From Myxococcales bacterium (GTDB lineage: Bacteria; Myxococcota; Myxococcia; Myxococcales; Anaeromyxobacteraceae): a DNA stretch of 10,301 nucleotides. The stretch lies in assembly GCA_021779335.1 (NCBI GenBank), contig JAJYAW010000066.1, positions 1 through 10,301 of the forward strand, given 5' to 3'. Position numbers and translations under genes: made by a program. Below the pieces are notes generated by a model that saw nothing but the letters and a program-made list of their open reading frames with translations, had not been told where the DNA came from and searched no databases. Shown in pieces: positions 1 to 6,948 of the stretch. The first letter of the stretch is position 1; every line of letters starts with the position of its first letter.

Positions 1-913
1 CGGCGCAGAAGCGGCGCGGCCCGTGGGCCGGCAGGCGGGCCACCAGCGCCTCCGGCGCGGCGACGGCGAGCGGCCGGGGCGAGAGCGGCGCCACCCGGTG
101 GGCCCGCACCAGGGTCACGTCGGCCAGCCGGGCCTCGTAGTGCGGCCCGCCGTCGAAGGGGTCGATGCGGTCCACGAAGCGGAAGCCCAGGCGCGTCAGG
201 AGCCGCAGGGCCGGGCGGGTCTTCGGCCCCACCGTGCCGAGCAGCCGCTGCACCGCCGGCGGCAGCACCGAGGCGTAGACGTCGAAGGGCGGGAAGAGCT
301 GCTGGATGAACTCCTTGTTCTTGCGGGAGAGCTTGTCGGCGGTGGGGTAGTCGAGCCCGGTGAAGCGCCGGCCGAAGGCCTCCCAGAAGGCGCTGCGCCC
401 GTCGGGCCGGAGCGGCGGCATGAGCTCGGCCAGCACCGTCTCGCGGAAGCGGCGCGGGAAGGCGGCCATGTAGAGGAAGCGCACGTAGGCGAGCTGCTTG
501 CCAGGCTGCTCCGGGGCGCCGCGCCGGCGCGGGTCCACCACCAGCCCGCCGATCTCGGTGGGGCCGTCGAAGTGGTAGCCCAGCGAGAGGACCCGGTGGC
601 GGAAGTGGCGGTCCAGGGTGGAGGAGTAGTGCTCCCGCTCGGAGAGCTGGAAGAAGGTGCAGGGCGAGTCGTGCGTGCCGTGCTGGGCGATGACCATGGA
701 GGTGCCCACCAGCCGGCCGCGCGCGTCCTCGGCCACGAAGACGTACTGGCGCCGGAGCGGGGGGCGCAGCGTGCCGGCGAAGCTGGCGCGCGAGCGGGCC
801 AGGATCTGGCGCAGCGCCGGCGCCTGGTCGGGCAGGTTGACCGTGTCGAGCACGCGGGCCAGCGCCCGCAGCCCCGCCTGATCCCCCGGCTGCGCGTCCC
901 GCAGGAGCAGCAT
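1..913 (-). CDS. astA: Arginine N-succinyltransferase (AstA family), 3' end cut off by window edge
   Basis: The family transfers succinyl from succinyl-CoA to the alpha-amino group of L-arginine, the first step of the cytoplasmic AST arginine catabolic pathway. The minus strand is open from ATG at 913 to the window edge, giving 304 residues; the E. coli protein has about 344, so only the C-terminus is missing. Family blocks seen: GGLVVDP at 122-128, RFLYMAAFPRRFRETVLAE at 145-163, FWEAFGRRF at 177-185 and DPFDGGPHYEA at 251-261. These align in order with E. coli AstA from my memory of that protein. An in-frame stop lies just upstream (926-928), so 913 is the first possible ATG; no good Shine-Dalgarno precedes it. 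No other ast gene is visible, so the pathway assignment rests on the family alone. A related succinyl- or acyltransferase with another amine substrate is possible. Confidence 0.85.
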   Translation of the reverse strand, partial: MLLLRDAQPGDQAGLRALARVLDTVNLPDQAPALRQILARSRASFAGTLRPPLRRQYVFVAEDARGRLVGTSMVIAQHGTHDSPCTFFQLSEREHYSSTLDRHFRHRVLSLGYHFDGPTEIGGLVVDPRRRGAPEQPGKQLAYVRFLYMAAFPRRFRETVLAELMPPLRPDGRSAFWEAFGRRFTGLDYPTADKLSRKNKEFIQQLFPPFDVYASVLPPAVQRLLGTVGPKTRPALRLLTRLGFRFVDRIDPFDGGPHYEARLADVTLVRAHRVAPLSPRPLAVAAPEALVARLPAHGPRRFCA

Positions 914-938
914 GGCGAAGGAGTATCATGCCGGCGCG

Positions 939-1388
939 ATGCGTGCCGTCGTCCAGCGGGTGAGCCGGGGCGAGGTCCGGGTCGACGGGGCGCCCGTCGG
1001 CGCGGTGGGGCGCGGCTTCGTGGTCCTGCTCGGGGTGGCCCGCGGCGACGAGGAGGCCGACGCGGTGGCCCTGGCCGACAAGGTGGCGGCCCTGCGGATC
1101 TTCGAGGACCAGGCCGGCAAGATGAACCTGGCGCTCGCCGAGGTCGGCGGCGGGGTGCTGGTGGTCTCGCAGTTCACGCTGCTGGGCGACGCCCGCAAGG
1201 GGAACCGGCCCAGCTTCGTCGACGCGGCGGCGCCGGAGCTGGGCCAGGCCCTCTACGAGCGCTTCTGCGCGCTGCTGCGCCGGAAGGGGCTGCCGGTCGC
1301 CACCGGGGTCTTCCGGGCCACCATGGCGGTGGAGCTGGTGAACGACGGGCCGGTCACCATCCTGCTCGACACGCGCCGGGCCTCCTGA
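939..1388 (+). CDS. dtd: D-aminoacyl-tRNA deacylase (DTD)
   Basis: DTD hydrolyses the ester bond of D-aminoacyl-tRNAs (and glycyl-tRNAAla) in the cytoplasm, keeping D-residues out of translation. The 149-residue length matches the family (E. coli 145). Seen: the N-terminal block MRAVVQRVSRGEV, the catalytic motif SQFTLLGD at 77-84 (usually SQFTL.AD), and the second active-site motif NDGPVT at 135-140, whose Gly-cis-Pro excludes L-amino acids. An ATG at 912 is in frame and has AGGAG at 903-907, which would add nine residues (MAKEYHAGA). I prefer 939 because family members begin at MRAVVQRV; a GGAG lies at 920-923, rather far (15 bases). The gene starts 25 bases from the divergent astA and is followed by a HIT gene 64 bases downstream, possibly in one transcript. 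Confidence 0.95.
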   Translation: MRAVVQRVSRGEVRVDGAPVGAVGRGFVVLLGVARGDEEADAVALADKVAALRIFEDQAGKMNLALAEVGGGVLVVSQFTLLGDARKGNRPSFVDAAAPELGQALYERFCALLRRKGLPVATGVFRATMAVELVNDGPVTILLDTRRAS

Positions 1389-1393
1389 CGCGC

Positions 1394-1411
1394 CGCCGGG
1401 GCGCCCCGGCG
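1394..1411. repeat. 18-base GC palindrome between dtd and HIT gene
   Basis: An uninterrupted palindrome (CGCCGGGGCGCCCCGGCG) lies just after the dtd stop codon. It could form a short hairpin in the transcript, but with a minimal loop and no following T-run. In such GC-rich DNA it may be chance. It could reduce read-through from dtd into the HIT gene; the sequence alone does not show this. Confidence 0.3.
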
Positions 1412-1452
1412 CGGCCGCCGCCGGCGCGCCGGACCGGAGGTAGGATGCCGCC

Positions 1453-1797
1453 ATGTCAGACTGCCTCTTCTGCAAGATCGCCCAGGGGAAGATCCCCGCC
1501 AGGATCGTCCACCAGGACGAGGACACCGTCGCCTTCGAGGACATCGAGCCGCAGGCGCCCTTCCACGTGCTGGTCATCCCGCGCCAGCACGTCGCCACCC
1601 TGAACGACCTGGGGCGAGAGCACGACGGCGTCATGGGCAAGCTCCTCCGGGTGGCCGCCACCCTGGCCCGCGAGAAGGGCTACGCCGAGAAGGGCTGGCG
1701 GGCCGTGGTGAACACCAACCGCGAGGGCGGACAGCTCGTCCTCCACGTCCACCTGCACGTGCTGGGCGGGCGCCAGATGGGCTGGCCGCCGGGGTAG
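1453..1797 (+). CDS. HIT-family nucleotide hydrolase (HinT-like)
   Basis: Histidine-triad proteins of the HinT branch hydrolyse nucleoside phosphoramidates and aminoacyl-adenylates in the cytoplasm as small dimers. The 114-residue product has the usual length. Seen: the N-terminal CLFCKI with Cys4 and Cys7, typical of the zinc-binding subset; PFHVLVIPRQH at 36-46; and the catalytic triad HVHLHVLGGR at 98-107, with histidines 98, 100 and 102. It ends in the typical WPPG. The ATG at 1453 is preceded by GGAGG at 1436-1440 and a closer AGGA at 1442-1445. Its position after dtd places two tRNA or aminoacyl-adenylate clean-up enzymes together, a plausible but unproven link. The cellular substrate cannot be read from sequence. 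Confidence 0.93.
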   Translation: MSDCLFCKIAQGKIPARIVHQDEDTVAFEDIEPQAPFHVLVIPRQHVATLNDLGREHDGVMGKLLRVAATLAREKGYAEKGWRAVVNTNREGGQLVLHVHLHVLGGRQMGWPPG

Positions 1798-1803
1798 CGC
1801 CCC

Positions 1804-1821
1804 GCCCCGCGTCCGCGGGGC
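1804..1821. terminator. Hairpin between convergent HIT and thioesterase genes
   Basis: Seven-base arms GCCCCGC and GCGGGGC enclose a four-base loop (GTCC). The structure lies in the 28-base space between the HIT stop codon and the thioesterase stop codon, which face each other. That position suits a bidirectional terminator. No T-run follows on either strand, so an intrinsic terminator of the classical kind is not shown. Confidence 0.4.
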
Positions 1822-1825
1822 CGGC

Positions 1826-2593
1826 CTAGCCGCGCGGCGCCCAGGTGGTGCGGGCCCGCGCCAGCTCCTTGCCGTCCTCCTCGCGGACCACGGCGTGGAG
1901 CCGGGTGCCGTCCCCCCGCGCCGAGGAGCGGGACCGGACGAAGCTGCCGAGGTGGCACTCCGCCAGGAACTGCAGGTCGAGCGCGGCCAGCCGCTGCCCG
2001 CGCCAGCACGCCTCGTCGACCGCCTCGAGCACCCAGGCCACGTAGCTCGCGTTGGTGACGTGCTGGTTGCCGTCGATGTCGGCCAGGCGGACCTGGAAGC
2101 GCCGCTCCAGCTCGGGCGTGGTGAGCTCCGGCGGCGGCGGCTCGGACAGCGGCAGCACGTGCGGGGGCTGCGCGTGGAGCCGCTCCGGCAGGATGCGGTC
2201 CGGGCGCACCGGCCGGCGCGTCCTCACGTCGAGGGCGAACCAGGTGGTGAGGGCCCGGCCGATCTCCACCCCGTCCAGCTTGAGGACGAAGTCGCGCAGC
2301 GCGGCCAGCCGGTCCAGGCCGGCCGGCCAGGTCTCCACGGTGAGCACGTCGCCCGAGCGGACCGGACCATCGAGCACCACGCGCTGGCGCGCCAGCACCC
2401 AGGTGGCGCCGAGCCGGTTCAGGGCGGCGAAGCCGAAGCCGAGCGCGTCGGCCGAGCGGCCGGCCGCCTCCTGCAGGTAGCCGGCCAGGGCCGCCGGGGA
2501 CAGCAGGCCGAAGGCGTCGGCGTCGAAGGAGTGGACGGTGAAGTCGGCCGTGGTGACCGGGCGCGCCTGGTCCACGGCGGGCCGCCCGGTCAC
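1826..2593 (-). CDS. Acyl-ACP thioesterase (FatA/FatB-like, double hotdog)
   Basis: This family hydrolyses fatty acyl-ACP to free fatty acid in the cytoplasm. The 255-residue product contains two hotdog halves. The first has YLQEAAGRSADALGFG at 39-54 and TWVLARQRVVLDGPVRSGDVL at 64-84 with a VETWP end. The second has DIDGNQHVTNASYVAWV at 172-188, carrying the conserved Asn176 and His178, and AECHLGS at 211-217, which resembles the REC segment of plant enzymes. One conserved Asn after HV is Thr180 here. The chosen GTG at 2593 overlaps the TGA of the upstream CBS gene (shared GTGA), a typical translational-coupling arrangement; the next GTG is at 2575. The reading frame extends further upstream only through the CBS gene in another frame. 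Chain-length preference cannot be read. A thioesterase acting on acyl-CoA instead is the main alternative. Confidence 0.85.
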   Translation of the reverse strand: MTGRPAVDQARPVTTADFTVHSFDADAFGLLSPAALAGYLQEAAGRSADALGFGFAALNRLGATWVLARQRVVLDGPVRSGDVLTVETWPAGLDRLAALRDFVLKLDGVEIGRALTTWFALDVRTRRPVRPDRILPERLHAQPPHVLPLSEPPPPELTTPELERRFQVRLADIDGNQHVTNASYVAWVLEAVDEACWRGQRLAALDLQFLAECHLGSFVRSRSSARGDGTRLHAVVREEDGKELARARTTWAPRG

Positions 2594-3018
2594 CCCTGGT
2601 ACTTCTTGCTGAACCAGATGAGCGCCTCGAGGGCGTTGGTGGTGGTGAGGATGCCCACCAGCTTGCCGGTCTCGTCGATGACGGTGATGCCGTTCAGCTT
2701 CCGGTCGTGGATGAGCTGGGCGCACTCGGCCAGCTCGGCGTCGGGCCCCACCGTGTGGGGCTTGGGGTTCATGGCGGCGCTCACCGGCGTCTTGGCCAGC
2801 AGGTAGTGGACCTCCCAGGAGTCCATCGAGGTGGCCTTGCCCGGCGAGAAGGAGAGGAGCATCCGCTCGGTGACCAGCCCCACGAGCCGGCCCTGCTTCA
2901 GCACCGGCAGGCGGCGGATCCCCTTCTCCTTGAGGAGGTGGATGGCCTCGATGATGGTGGCCTCGGCGTCGATGGTGATGGGGTTGGGCGTCATCCAGTC
3001 GCGGACCTTCGTCTTCAT
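2590..3018 (-). CDS. Tandem CBS-domain protein
   Basis: Paired CBS domains form a Bateman module that usually binds AMP, ATP or related adenosyl ligands and acts as a regulatory sensor. The 142-residue protein is nearly all module: the first CBS starts with RDWMTPNPITIDAEATIIEA (6-25) and runs to LVGLVTERML near 54. The second covers about 79-131, with PVSAAMNPKPHTVGPDAELAE and GKLVGILTTTNALEAL. No other domain or membrane segment is seen. ATG at 3018 has a GAGGGG ribosome site on the minus strand at 3028-3033. It is the first gene of a coupled pair with the thioesterase, so its partner could be that enzyme; this is inference. It diverges from the transport operon across a 312-base gap. Ligand and target are unknown. 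Confidence 0.9.
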   Translation of the reverse strand: MKTKVRDWMTPNPITIDAEATIIEAIHLLKEKGIRRLPVLKQGRLVGLVTERMLLSFSPGKATSMDSWEVHYLLAKTPVSAAMNPKPHTVGPDAELAECAQLIHDRKLNGITVIDETGKLVGILTTTNALEALIWFSKKYQG

Positions 3019-3330
3019 CGGTGGCGTCCCCTCGAGGTGCGGCGTTGGCGTGTGGGGGAGCATCCTAGCGCCTTCCTCCATTTCCGCCTTGACCCACGCT
3101 CCGGGCTCCGTCGACCGGGGCGCCCCGCACGGGCAGTGCTCCTCCGCTGAAAACCCGGACGCAGAGCCCCGCCGGACCGCTCCGATGGCTGCCAGTACAA
3201 CCCAAATGGGTCGCAATCCACTCCATAAAGCGACAAAATTGCGCGCTGGTCTTGCGTGCGTGCTTGCCGCACACGCACGGCCTCTGCCAAAGTGGGGGGA
3301 CACCACGCAGCCGAAACGGAGGCGAAGCGA
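3019..3330. other. Divergent intergenic region between CBS gene and liv operon
   Basis: This 312-base stretch separates two divergent start codons and should hold both promoters. It is less GC-rich than the flanking genes, most clearly at 3196-3240, where runs such as CATAAAG and CAAAATT occur. Two symmetric elements are visible: ACCCA-AA-TGGGT at 3200-3211 and the longer repeat at 3255-3279. I could not fit a convincing -35/-10 pair or sigma-54 site on either strand. Open frames crossing it lack family features and I treat them as noise. Confidence 0.6.
3255..3279. promoter_or_regulatory. Operator-like inverted repeat upstream of livG
   Basis: Perfect 8-base arms CGTGCGTG and CACGCACG flank nine bases, giving a 25-base dyad that ends 51 bases before the livG ATG. 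The size and position suit a dimeric repressor or activator site controlling the transport operon. A transcript hairpin in the leader is the alternative. No matching second copy was noticed in the window and no regulator gene is adjacent, so the binding protein is unknown. Confidence 0.4.
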
Positions 3331-4106
3331 ATGTCGTTGCTCGAGGTCCGCCACGTCATCCTTCATTTTCGCGGCGTCGCGGCGCTCTCCGACGTGAGCT
3401 TCACCGTCGAGCCTCGCAGCATCCACGCCATCATCGGACCCAACGGCGCCGGCAAGACCAGCATGCTCAACTGCGTATCGGGCGTTTACCGGCCGCAGCG
3501 CGGGAACATCCGCTTCAAGGGCGAGGAGATGATCAAGCTGGCGCCCTCGCGGCGCACCAAGCTCGGCATCGCCCGCACCTTCCAGAACATCGCCCTCTTC
3601 CGGGGCATGACGGTCCTCGACAACCTGCTCATCGGCCGCCACCTGCACCAGCACGCCGGCGTGCTCGGGGGGGGCTCTACTGGGGGTTCGGCCAGCGGGA
3701 GGAGATCGCGCACCGCAAGCTCGTCGAGGACGTCATCGACTTCCTCGAGATCCAGCACCTGCGCAAGAAGGTGGTGGGGACCCTCGCCTACGGCCTGCAG
3801 AAGCGGGTCGAGCTGGCCCGCGCCCTGGCGCTGGAGCCCGAGCTCCTGCTCCTCGACGAGCCCATGGCCGGCATGAACGCCGAGGAGAAGGAGGACATGG
3901 CCCGCTTCATCGTGGAGATCAACGAGGAGCGGGGCACCGCCGTGGTCATGATCGAGCACGACATGGGGGTGGTGATGGACCTCTCGAACCGGGTGACCGT
4001 CCTCAACTTCGGCGAGCGGATCGCCGACGGGACCCCCGACGAGGTCCGCCGCAGCCCCGCCGTCCAGGACGCCTACCTCGGCGAGCAGCACGGCCTGTTC
4101 GAATAG
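3331..4106 (+). CDS. livG: LivG-type ABC transporter ATPase, frame broken at a G8 tract
   Basis: One of two ATPases powering a Liv-family (HAAT) importer at the inner membrane. ATG at 3331 follows GGAGG at 3318-3322. The first frame gives Walker A GPNGAGKTS (36-44) and Q-loop TFQN (84-87), then fails at G8 (3667-3674): staying in frame yields a low-complexity tail and a stop at 3876 (181 residues). The remainder continues in the next frame from CTC at 3675: LYWGFGQREE, signature LAYGLQKR, Walker B LLLLDEP, H-loop IEHD, ending at TAG 4104-4106. Adding one G restores a 258-residue protein, the normal LivG length. So this is either a sequencing or assembly error, a real inactivating or phase-variable change, or a -1 ribosomal slip. 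The synthetase gene starts 13 bases downstream. A neighbouring LivF cannot be assumed to replace it. Confidence 0.85.
3667..3674 (+). repeat. G8 homopolymer at the livG frameshift
   Basis: Eight consecutive G encode the end of GVLGGG in livG. Nine would keep the downstream ATPase half in frame. Such tracts are prone to replication slippage and to base-calling error, so the length needs direct confirmation. Confidence 0.9.
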
Positions 4107-4119
4107 GAGCCCCGCCCCC

Positions 4120-6048
4120 GTGACCGCCATCGACCGCCTGGACGGCGACGACACCTTCCCGAAGCTCCTGGTCCGCAACGCCTGGCGCATGCCCGAGCGC
4201 GTGGCGCTGCGCGAGAAGGAGTTCGGCATCTGGCAGTCGTTCACCTGGAAGCAGTACGGCGAGCACGTGCGGGACTTCGCGCTCGGCCTGATCGCGCTCG
4301 GCCTGCAGCGCGGCGACAAGCTCGCCATCATCGGCAACAACCGGCCCGAGTGGGTCTGGAGCGAGGTGGCGGCGCAGGCGGTGGGCGCCGCCTCGGTCGG
4401 CATCTACCAGGACTCCAACCTGAACGAGGTGGCCTTCGTCATCGATCACTGCGACGCCAGCATCGTGGTGGCCGAGGACCAGGAGCAGGTCGACAAGATC
4501 CTGGACATGATGGACAAGCTGCCCAAGGTCCGCCACGTCATCTACACCGACCCGCGCGGCCTGCGGAAGTACCAGCACCCGGCGCTGCTGGCCTTCGAGG
4601 CCGTGGAGGCCAAGGGGCGCGAGCTGGGGGCGCAGCGCCCTGACCTATGGCTCGAGAGCGTGCGCGCCGGCCAGGCCGACGACCTGGCCATCATCTCCTA
4701 CACCTCGGGGACCACCGGCTTCCCCAAGGGGGCGATGCTCTCCTTCCGCAGCCTGCTGGGGATGGCGCTCAACCTCCACGAGGTGGACCCGAAGCGGCCG
4801 GAGGACGAGTTCGTCTCCTTCCTGCCGCTGGCCTGGATCGGCGAGCAGATGATGTCGCTCTCCTCGGCGCTGGCGCTGGGCTTCACGGTCAACTTCCCCG
4901 AGTCGCCCGAGACGCTCTCCGAGGACACCCGCGAGATCGGGCCGCACGTCATGTTCGCGCCGCCCCGCTACTGGGAGAACGTGGCGTCCACGGTGCAGGT
5001 CAAGATCATGGACACCACGCCGTTCAAGCGCTTCATGTACGAGCGGCTGCTGCCGGTGGGGAAGCGGGTGGCCGACCTGCGCTTCGAGAAGAAGCCGGTG
5101 CCGCTCTCCTGGCGCGTCCTCTACCGGCTGGCCCACTGGGGGCTCTTCCGGGCGCTCAAGGACCGGCTCGGCTTCAGCAACATCCGCAGCGCCTCCACCG
5201 GCGGCGCCGCGCTGGGGCCCGACGTCTTCCGGTTCTTCCACGCCCTGGGCGTGCCGCTCAAGCAGATCTACGGCCAGACCGAGATCGCCGGCATCTCCTG
5301 CATCCACCGCGAGGGCGACATCCAGTTCCACACGGTGGGCCAGCCCATCGCCGAGACCGACGTGCGCATCTCGGAGGGCGGCGAGATCCTCTCGCGCAGC
5401 CCCTCGGTCTTCGCCGGGTACTACAAGAACGAGGAGGCGACCCGCGCCACCCTGGTCGACGGGTGGCTCAGGTCGGGCGACGCCGGCTACCTCACCGAGG
5501 ACGGCCAGCTCGTGGTCATCGACCGGCTCAAGGACGTGATGAAGCTGGCCGACGGCACGCAGTTCTCGCCGCAGTTCATCGAGAACCGGCTCAAGTTCTC
5601 CCCCTACGTCAAGGAGGCGGTGGTGGTGGGCAACAACCTCCCCTACCTGACCGCCATGATCTGCATCGACATGGGCGTGGTGGGGAAATGGGCGGAGAAG
5701 AACAAGCTCTCCTACACGACCTACACCGACCTCTCGGCCAAGCCGGAGGTCTACGACCTGGTGCAGGTGGCGGTCGACGAGGTGAACCAGACCCTCCCGG
5801 CGGCGGCCCGCATCCAGAAGTTCGTGCTGCTCTTCAAGGAGCTCGACGCCGACGACGAGGAGCTGACCCGCACCCGCAAGGTCCGCCGCGGCTTCGTGGA
5901 GGAGCGCTACGCCATGGTCATCGCCGCCCTCTACGGCGAGGCCCCGGCCGTGGACATCGACACCACCATCAAGTTCCAGGACGGCAAGACGGCGCGCATC
6001 CGGACCACCATGCTGGTGCGCCGCCTCGACCTGGGGAAGGCGGCCTAG
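4120..6048 (+). CDS. Long-chain-type acyl-CoA synthetase (AMP-forming) inside liv operon
   Basis: It activates a carboxylic acid with ATP to an acyl-adenylate and then to acyl-CoA. The 642-residue protein carries the full adenylate-forming set: P-loop YTSGTTGFPKG (194-204), YGQTE (384-388), GWLRSGD (448-454), DRLKDVMKLADG (468-479) and the C-terminal TRTRKVRR (583-590). Length and motif style resemble the FadD15/FAA1-like long-chain branch, but the substrate is not readable. No signal peptide or membrane helix is seen; it is probably cytoplasmic, perhaps membrane-associated. It starts at GTG 4120, with AGGAG at 4105-4109 overlapping the livG stop. Its stop directly abuts the livH ATG. This tight packing inside the transporter genes suggests that the transported compound, or a product of it, is the acid activated (vectorial acylation-like). 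That is inference. Confidence 0.93.
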   Translation: MTAIDRLDGDDTFPKLLVRNAWRMPERVALREKEFGIWQSFTWKQYGEHVRDFALGLIALGLQRGDKLAIIGNNRPEWVWSEVAAQAVGAASVGIYQDSNLNEVAFVIDHCDASIVVAEDQEQVDKILDMMDKLPKVRHVIYTDPRGLRKYQHPALLAFEAVEAKGRELGAQRPDLWLESVRAGQADDLAIISYTSGTTGFPKGAMLSFRSLLGMALNLHEVDPKRPEDEFVSFLPLAWIGEQMMSLSSALALGFTVNFPESPETLSEDTREIGPHVMFAPPRYWENVASTVQVKIMDTTPFKRFMYERLLPVGKRVADLRFEKKPVPLSWRVLYRLAHWGLFRALKDRLGFSNIRSASTGGAALGPDVFRFFHALGVPLKQIYGQTEIAGISCIHREGDIQFHTVGQPIAETDVRISEGGEILSRSPSVFAGYYKNEEATRATLVDGWLRSGDAGYLTEDGQLVVIDRLKDVMKLADGTQFSPQFIENRLKFSPYVKEAVVVGNNLPYLTAMICIDMGVVGKWAEKNKLSYTTYTDLSAKPEVYDLVQVAVDEVNQTLPAAARIQKFVLLFKELDADDEELTRTRKVRRGFVEERYAMVIAALYGEAPAVDIDTTIKFQDGKTARIRTTMLVRRLDLGKAA

Positions 6049-6936
6049 ATGGAGTTCTTCCTCCAGCTCGTCCTCTCCGGCCTCGTGGTGGGCTCGATCT
6101 ACGCCCTGGTCGGCCTGGGCTTCGTCATCATCTACAAGTCCTCCTCCATCCTGAACTTCGCCCAGGGCGAGTTCCTCATGCTGGGCGCCTACGTCTGCGT
6201 GGCCATCTTCAACGCCACCAAGGTGCCCTTCCTGGCGGCCTTCCTGCTCACCCTGGTCTTCTCGGCGCTGCTGGGGGTGACCCTGGAGCGGGTGCTGCTG
6301 CGCCCCATGATCGGCGAGCCGGTCATCTCGGTGATCATGCTGACGCTGGGGCTCGCCTCGGTGCTCAAGGCGGTGGTCCAGGGCATCTGGGGCACCGACA
6401 CCCAGCCCTACCCGGAGATCTTCCCGACCACCCCGGTGCGCATCGGGCCGCTCCCGGTCTCGCAGGGCTACCTCTACTCGGTGGGGAGCGTGCTGGTCCT
6501 GCTGGCCCTCTTCTCGGTCTTCTTCAAGTACTCGCGGGCCGGCATCGCCATGCGGGCCACCGCCTTCAGCCAGCAGGTGGCCCTCTCCATGGGCATCTCG
6601 GTGAAGCGCATCTTCGCCCTCTCCTGGTCCATCGCGGCGGTGGTGTCGGCGGTGGGGGGGGTGCTGCTGGGCGGGGTGCGCGGCGGGGTGGACGGCGCCT
6701 TCGCCCTCTTCGGGCTCAAGGTCATCCCGGTGGTGATCCTGGGCGGGCTCGACAGCGTCGCCGGCGCCATCGTGGGCGGCGTCATCATGGGCGTCCTGGA
6801 GAACCTGGCCGGCGGCTACCTGGACCCCCTGCTGGGCGGCGGCGTCAAGGAGGTGGCCCCCTTCGTCGCGCTGGTGGCCATCCTGGCGGTCCGGCCCTAC
6901 GGGCTCTTCGGCAAGATCAAGATCGAGCGGGTCTAG
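6049..6936 (+). CDS. livH: LivH-type ABC transporter permease
   Basis: Inner-membrane permease of the branched-chain amino acid (HAAT) importer family, pairing with LivM to form the channel. The 295-residue protein is strongly hydrophobic throughout, with multiple helices beginning at about residue 5. Family marks: NFAQGEFLMLGAY at 36-48, the cytoplasmic coupling segment SRAGIAMRATA, and GLKVIPVVILGGLDSVAGA toward the C-terminus. ATG immediately follows the synthetase TAG with no spacer; GGAAGG at 6035-6040 inside the synthetase gene is the likely ribosome site, implying coupling. It includes an in-frame G8 tract (6654-6661). Cargo specificity of this family is set mainly by the binding protein, so 'branched-chain amino acid' is only a family label. 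Confidence 0.95.
   Translation: MEFFLQLVLSGLVVGSIYALVGLGFVIIYKSSSILNFAQGEFLMLGAYVCVAIFNATKVPFLAAFLLTLVFSALLGVTLERVLLRPMIGEPVISVIMLTLGLASVLKAVVQGIWGTDTQPYPEIFPTTPVRIGPLPVSQGYLYSVGSVLVLLALFSVFFKYSRAGIAMRATAFSQQVALSMGISVKRIFALSWSIAAVVSAVGGVLLGGVRGGVDGAFALFGLKVIPVVILGGLDSVAGAIVGGVIMGVLENLAGGYLDPLLGGGVKEVAPFVALVAILAVRPYGLFGKIKIERV
6654..6661 (+). repeat. In-frame G8 homopolymer in livH
   Basis: Eight G span the codons GTG GGG GGG GTG (residues 202-205, VGGV). Unlike the tract in livG, the frame is preserved on both sides here. It is the same length as the livG tract and equally prone to slippage. Confidence 0.9.
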
Positions 6937-6948
6937 GAGAGGAACGGC

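Noticed and set aside
23..1603. 526-codon plus-strand frame over astA and dtd
   Set aside because: Low-complexity translation with no family features; the minus strand there encodes a clear AstA.
3239..3292. Possible sigma-70 or sigma-54 promoter motifs (several TTGC boxes, a GG/GC pair)
   Set aside because: No -35 box had a matching -10 at 16-18 bases, and the GG/GC spacing was wrong for sigma-54.
2594..3654. Upstream extension of the CBS frame to an ATG at 3654 (354 residues)
   Set aside because: The extension would run through the intergenic region and antisense to livG, has no domain features, and the ATG at 3018 has its own ribosome site.
3783..3810. Altered ABC signature YGLQK in LivG instead of SGGQ
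   Set aside because: LivG proteins normally have a YG.Q-type signature, so this is a family trait and not a defect.
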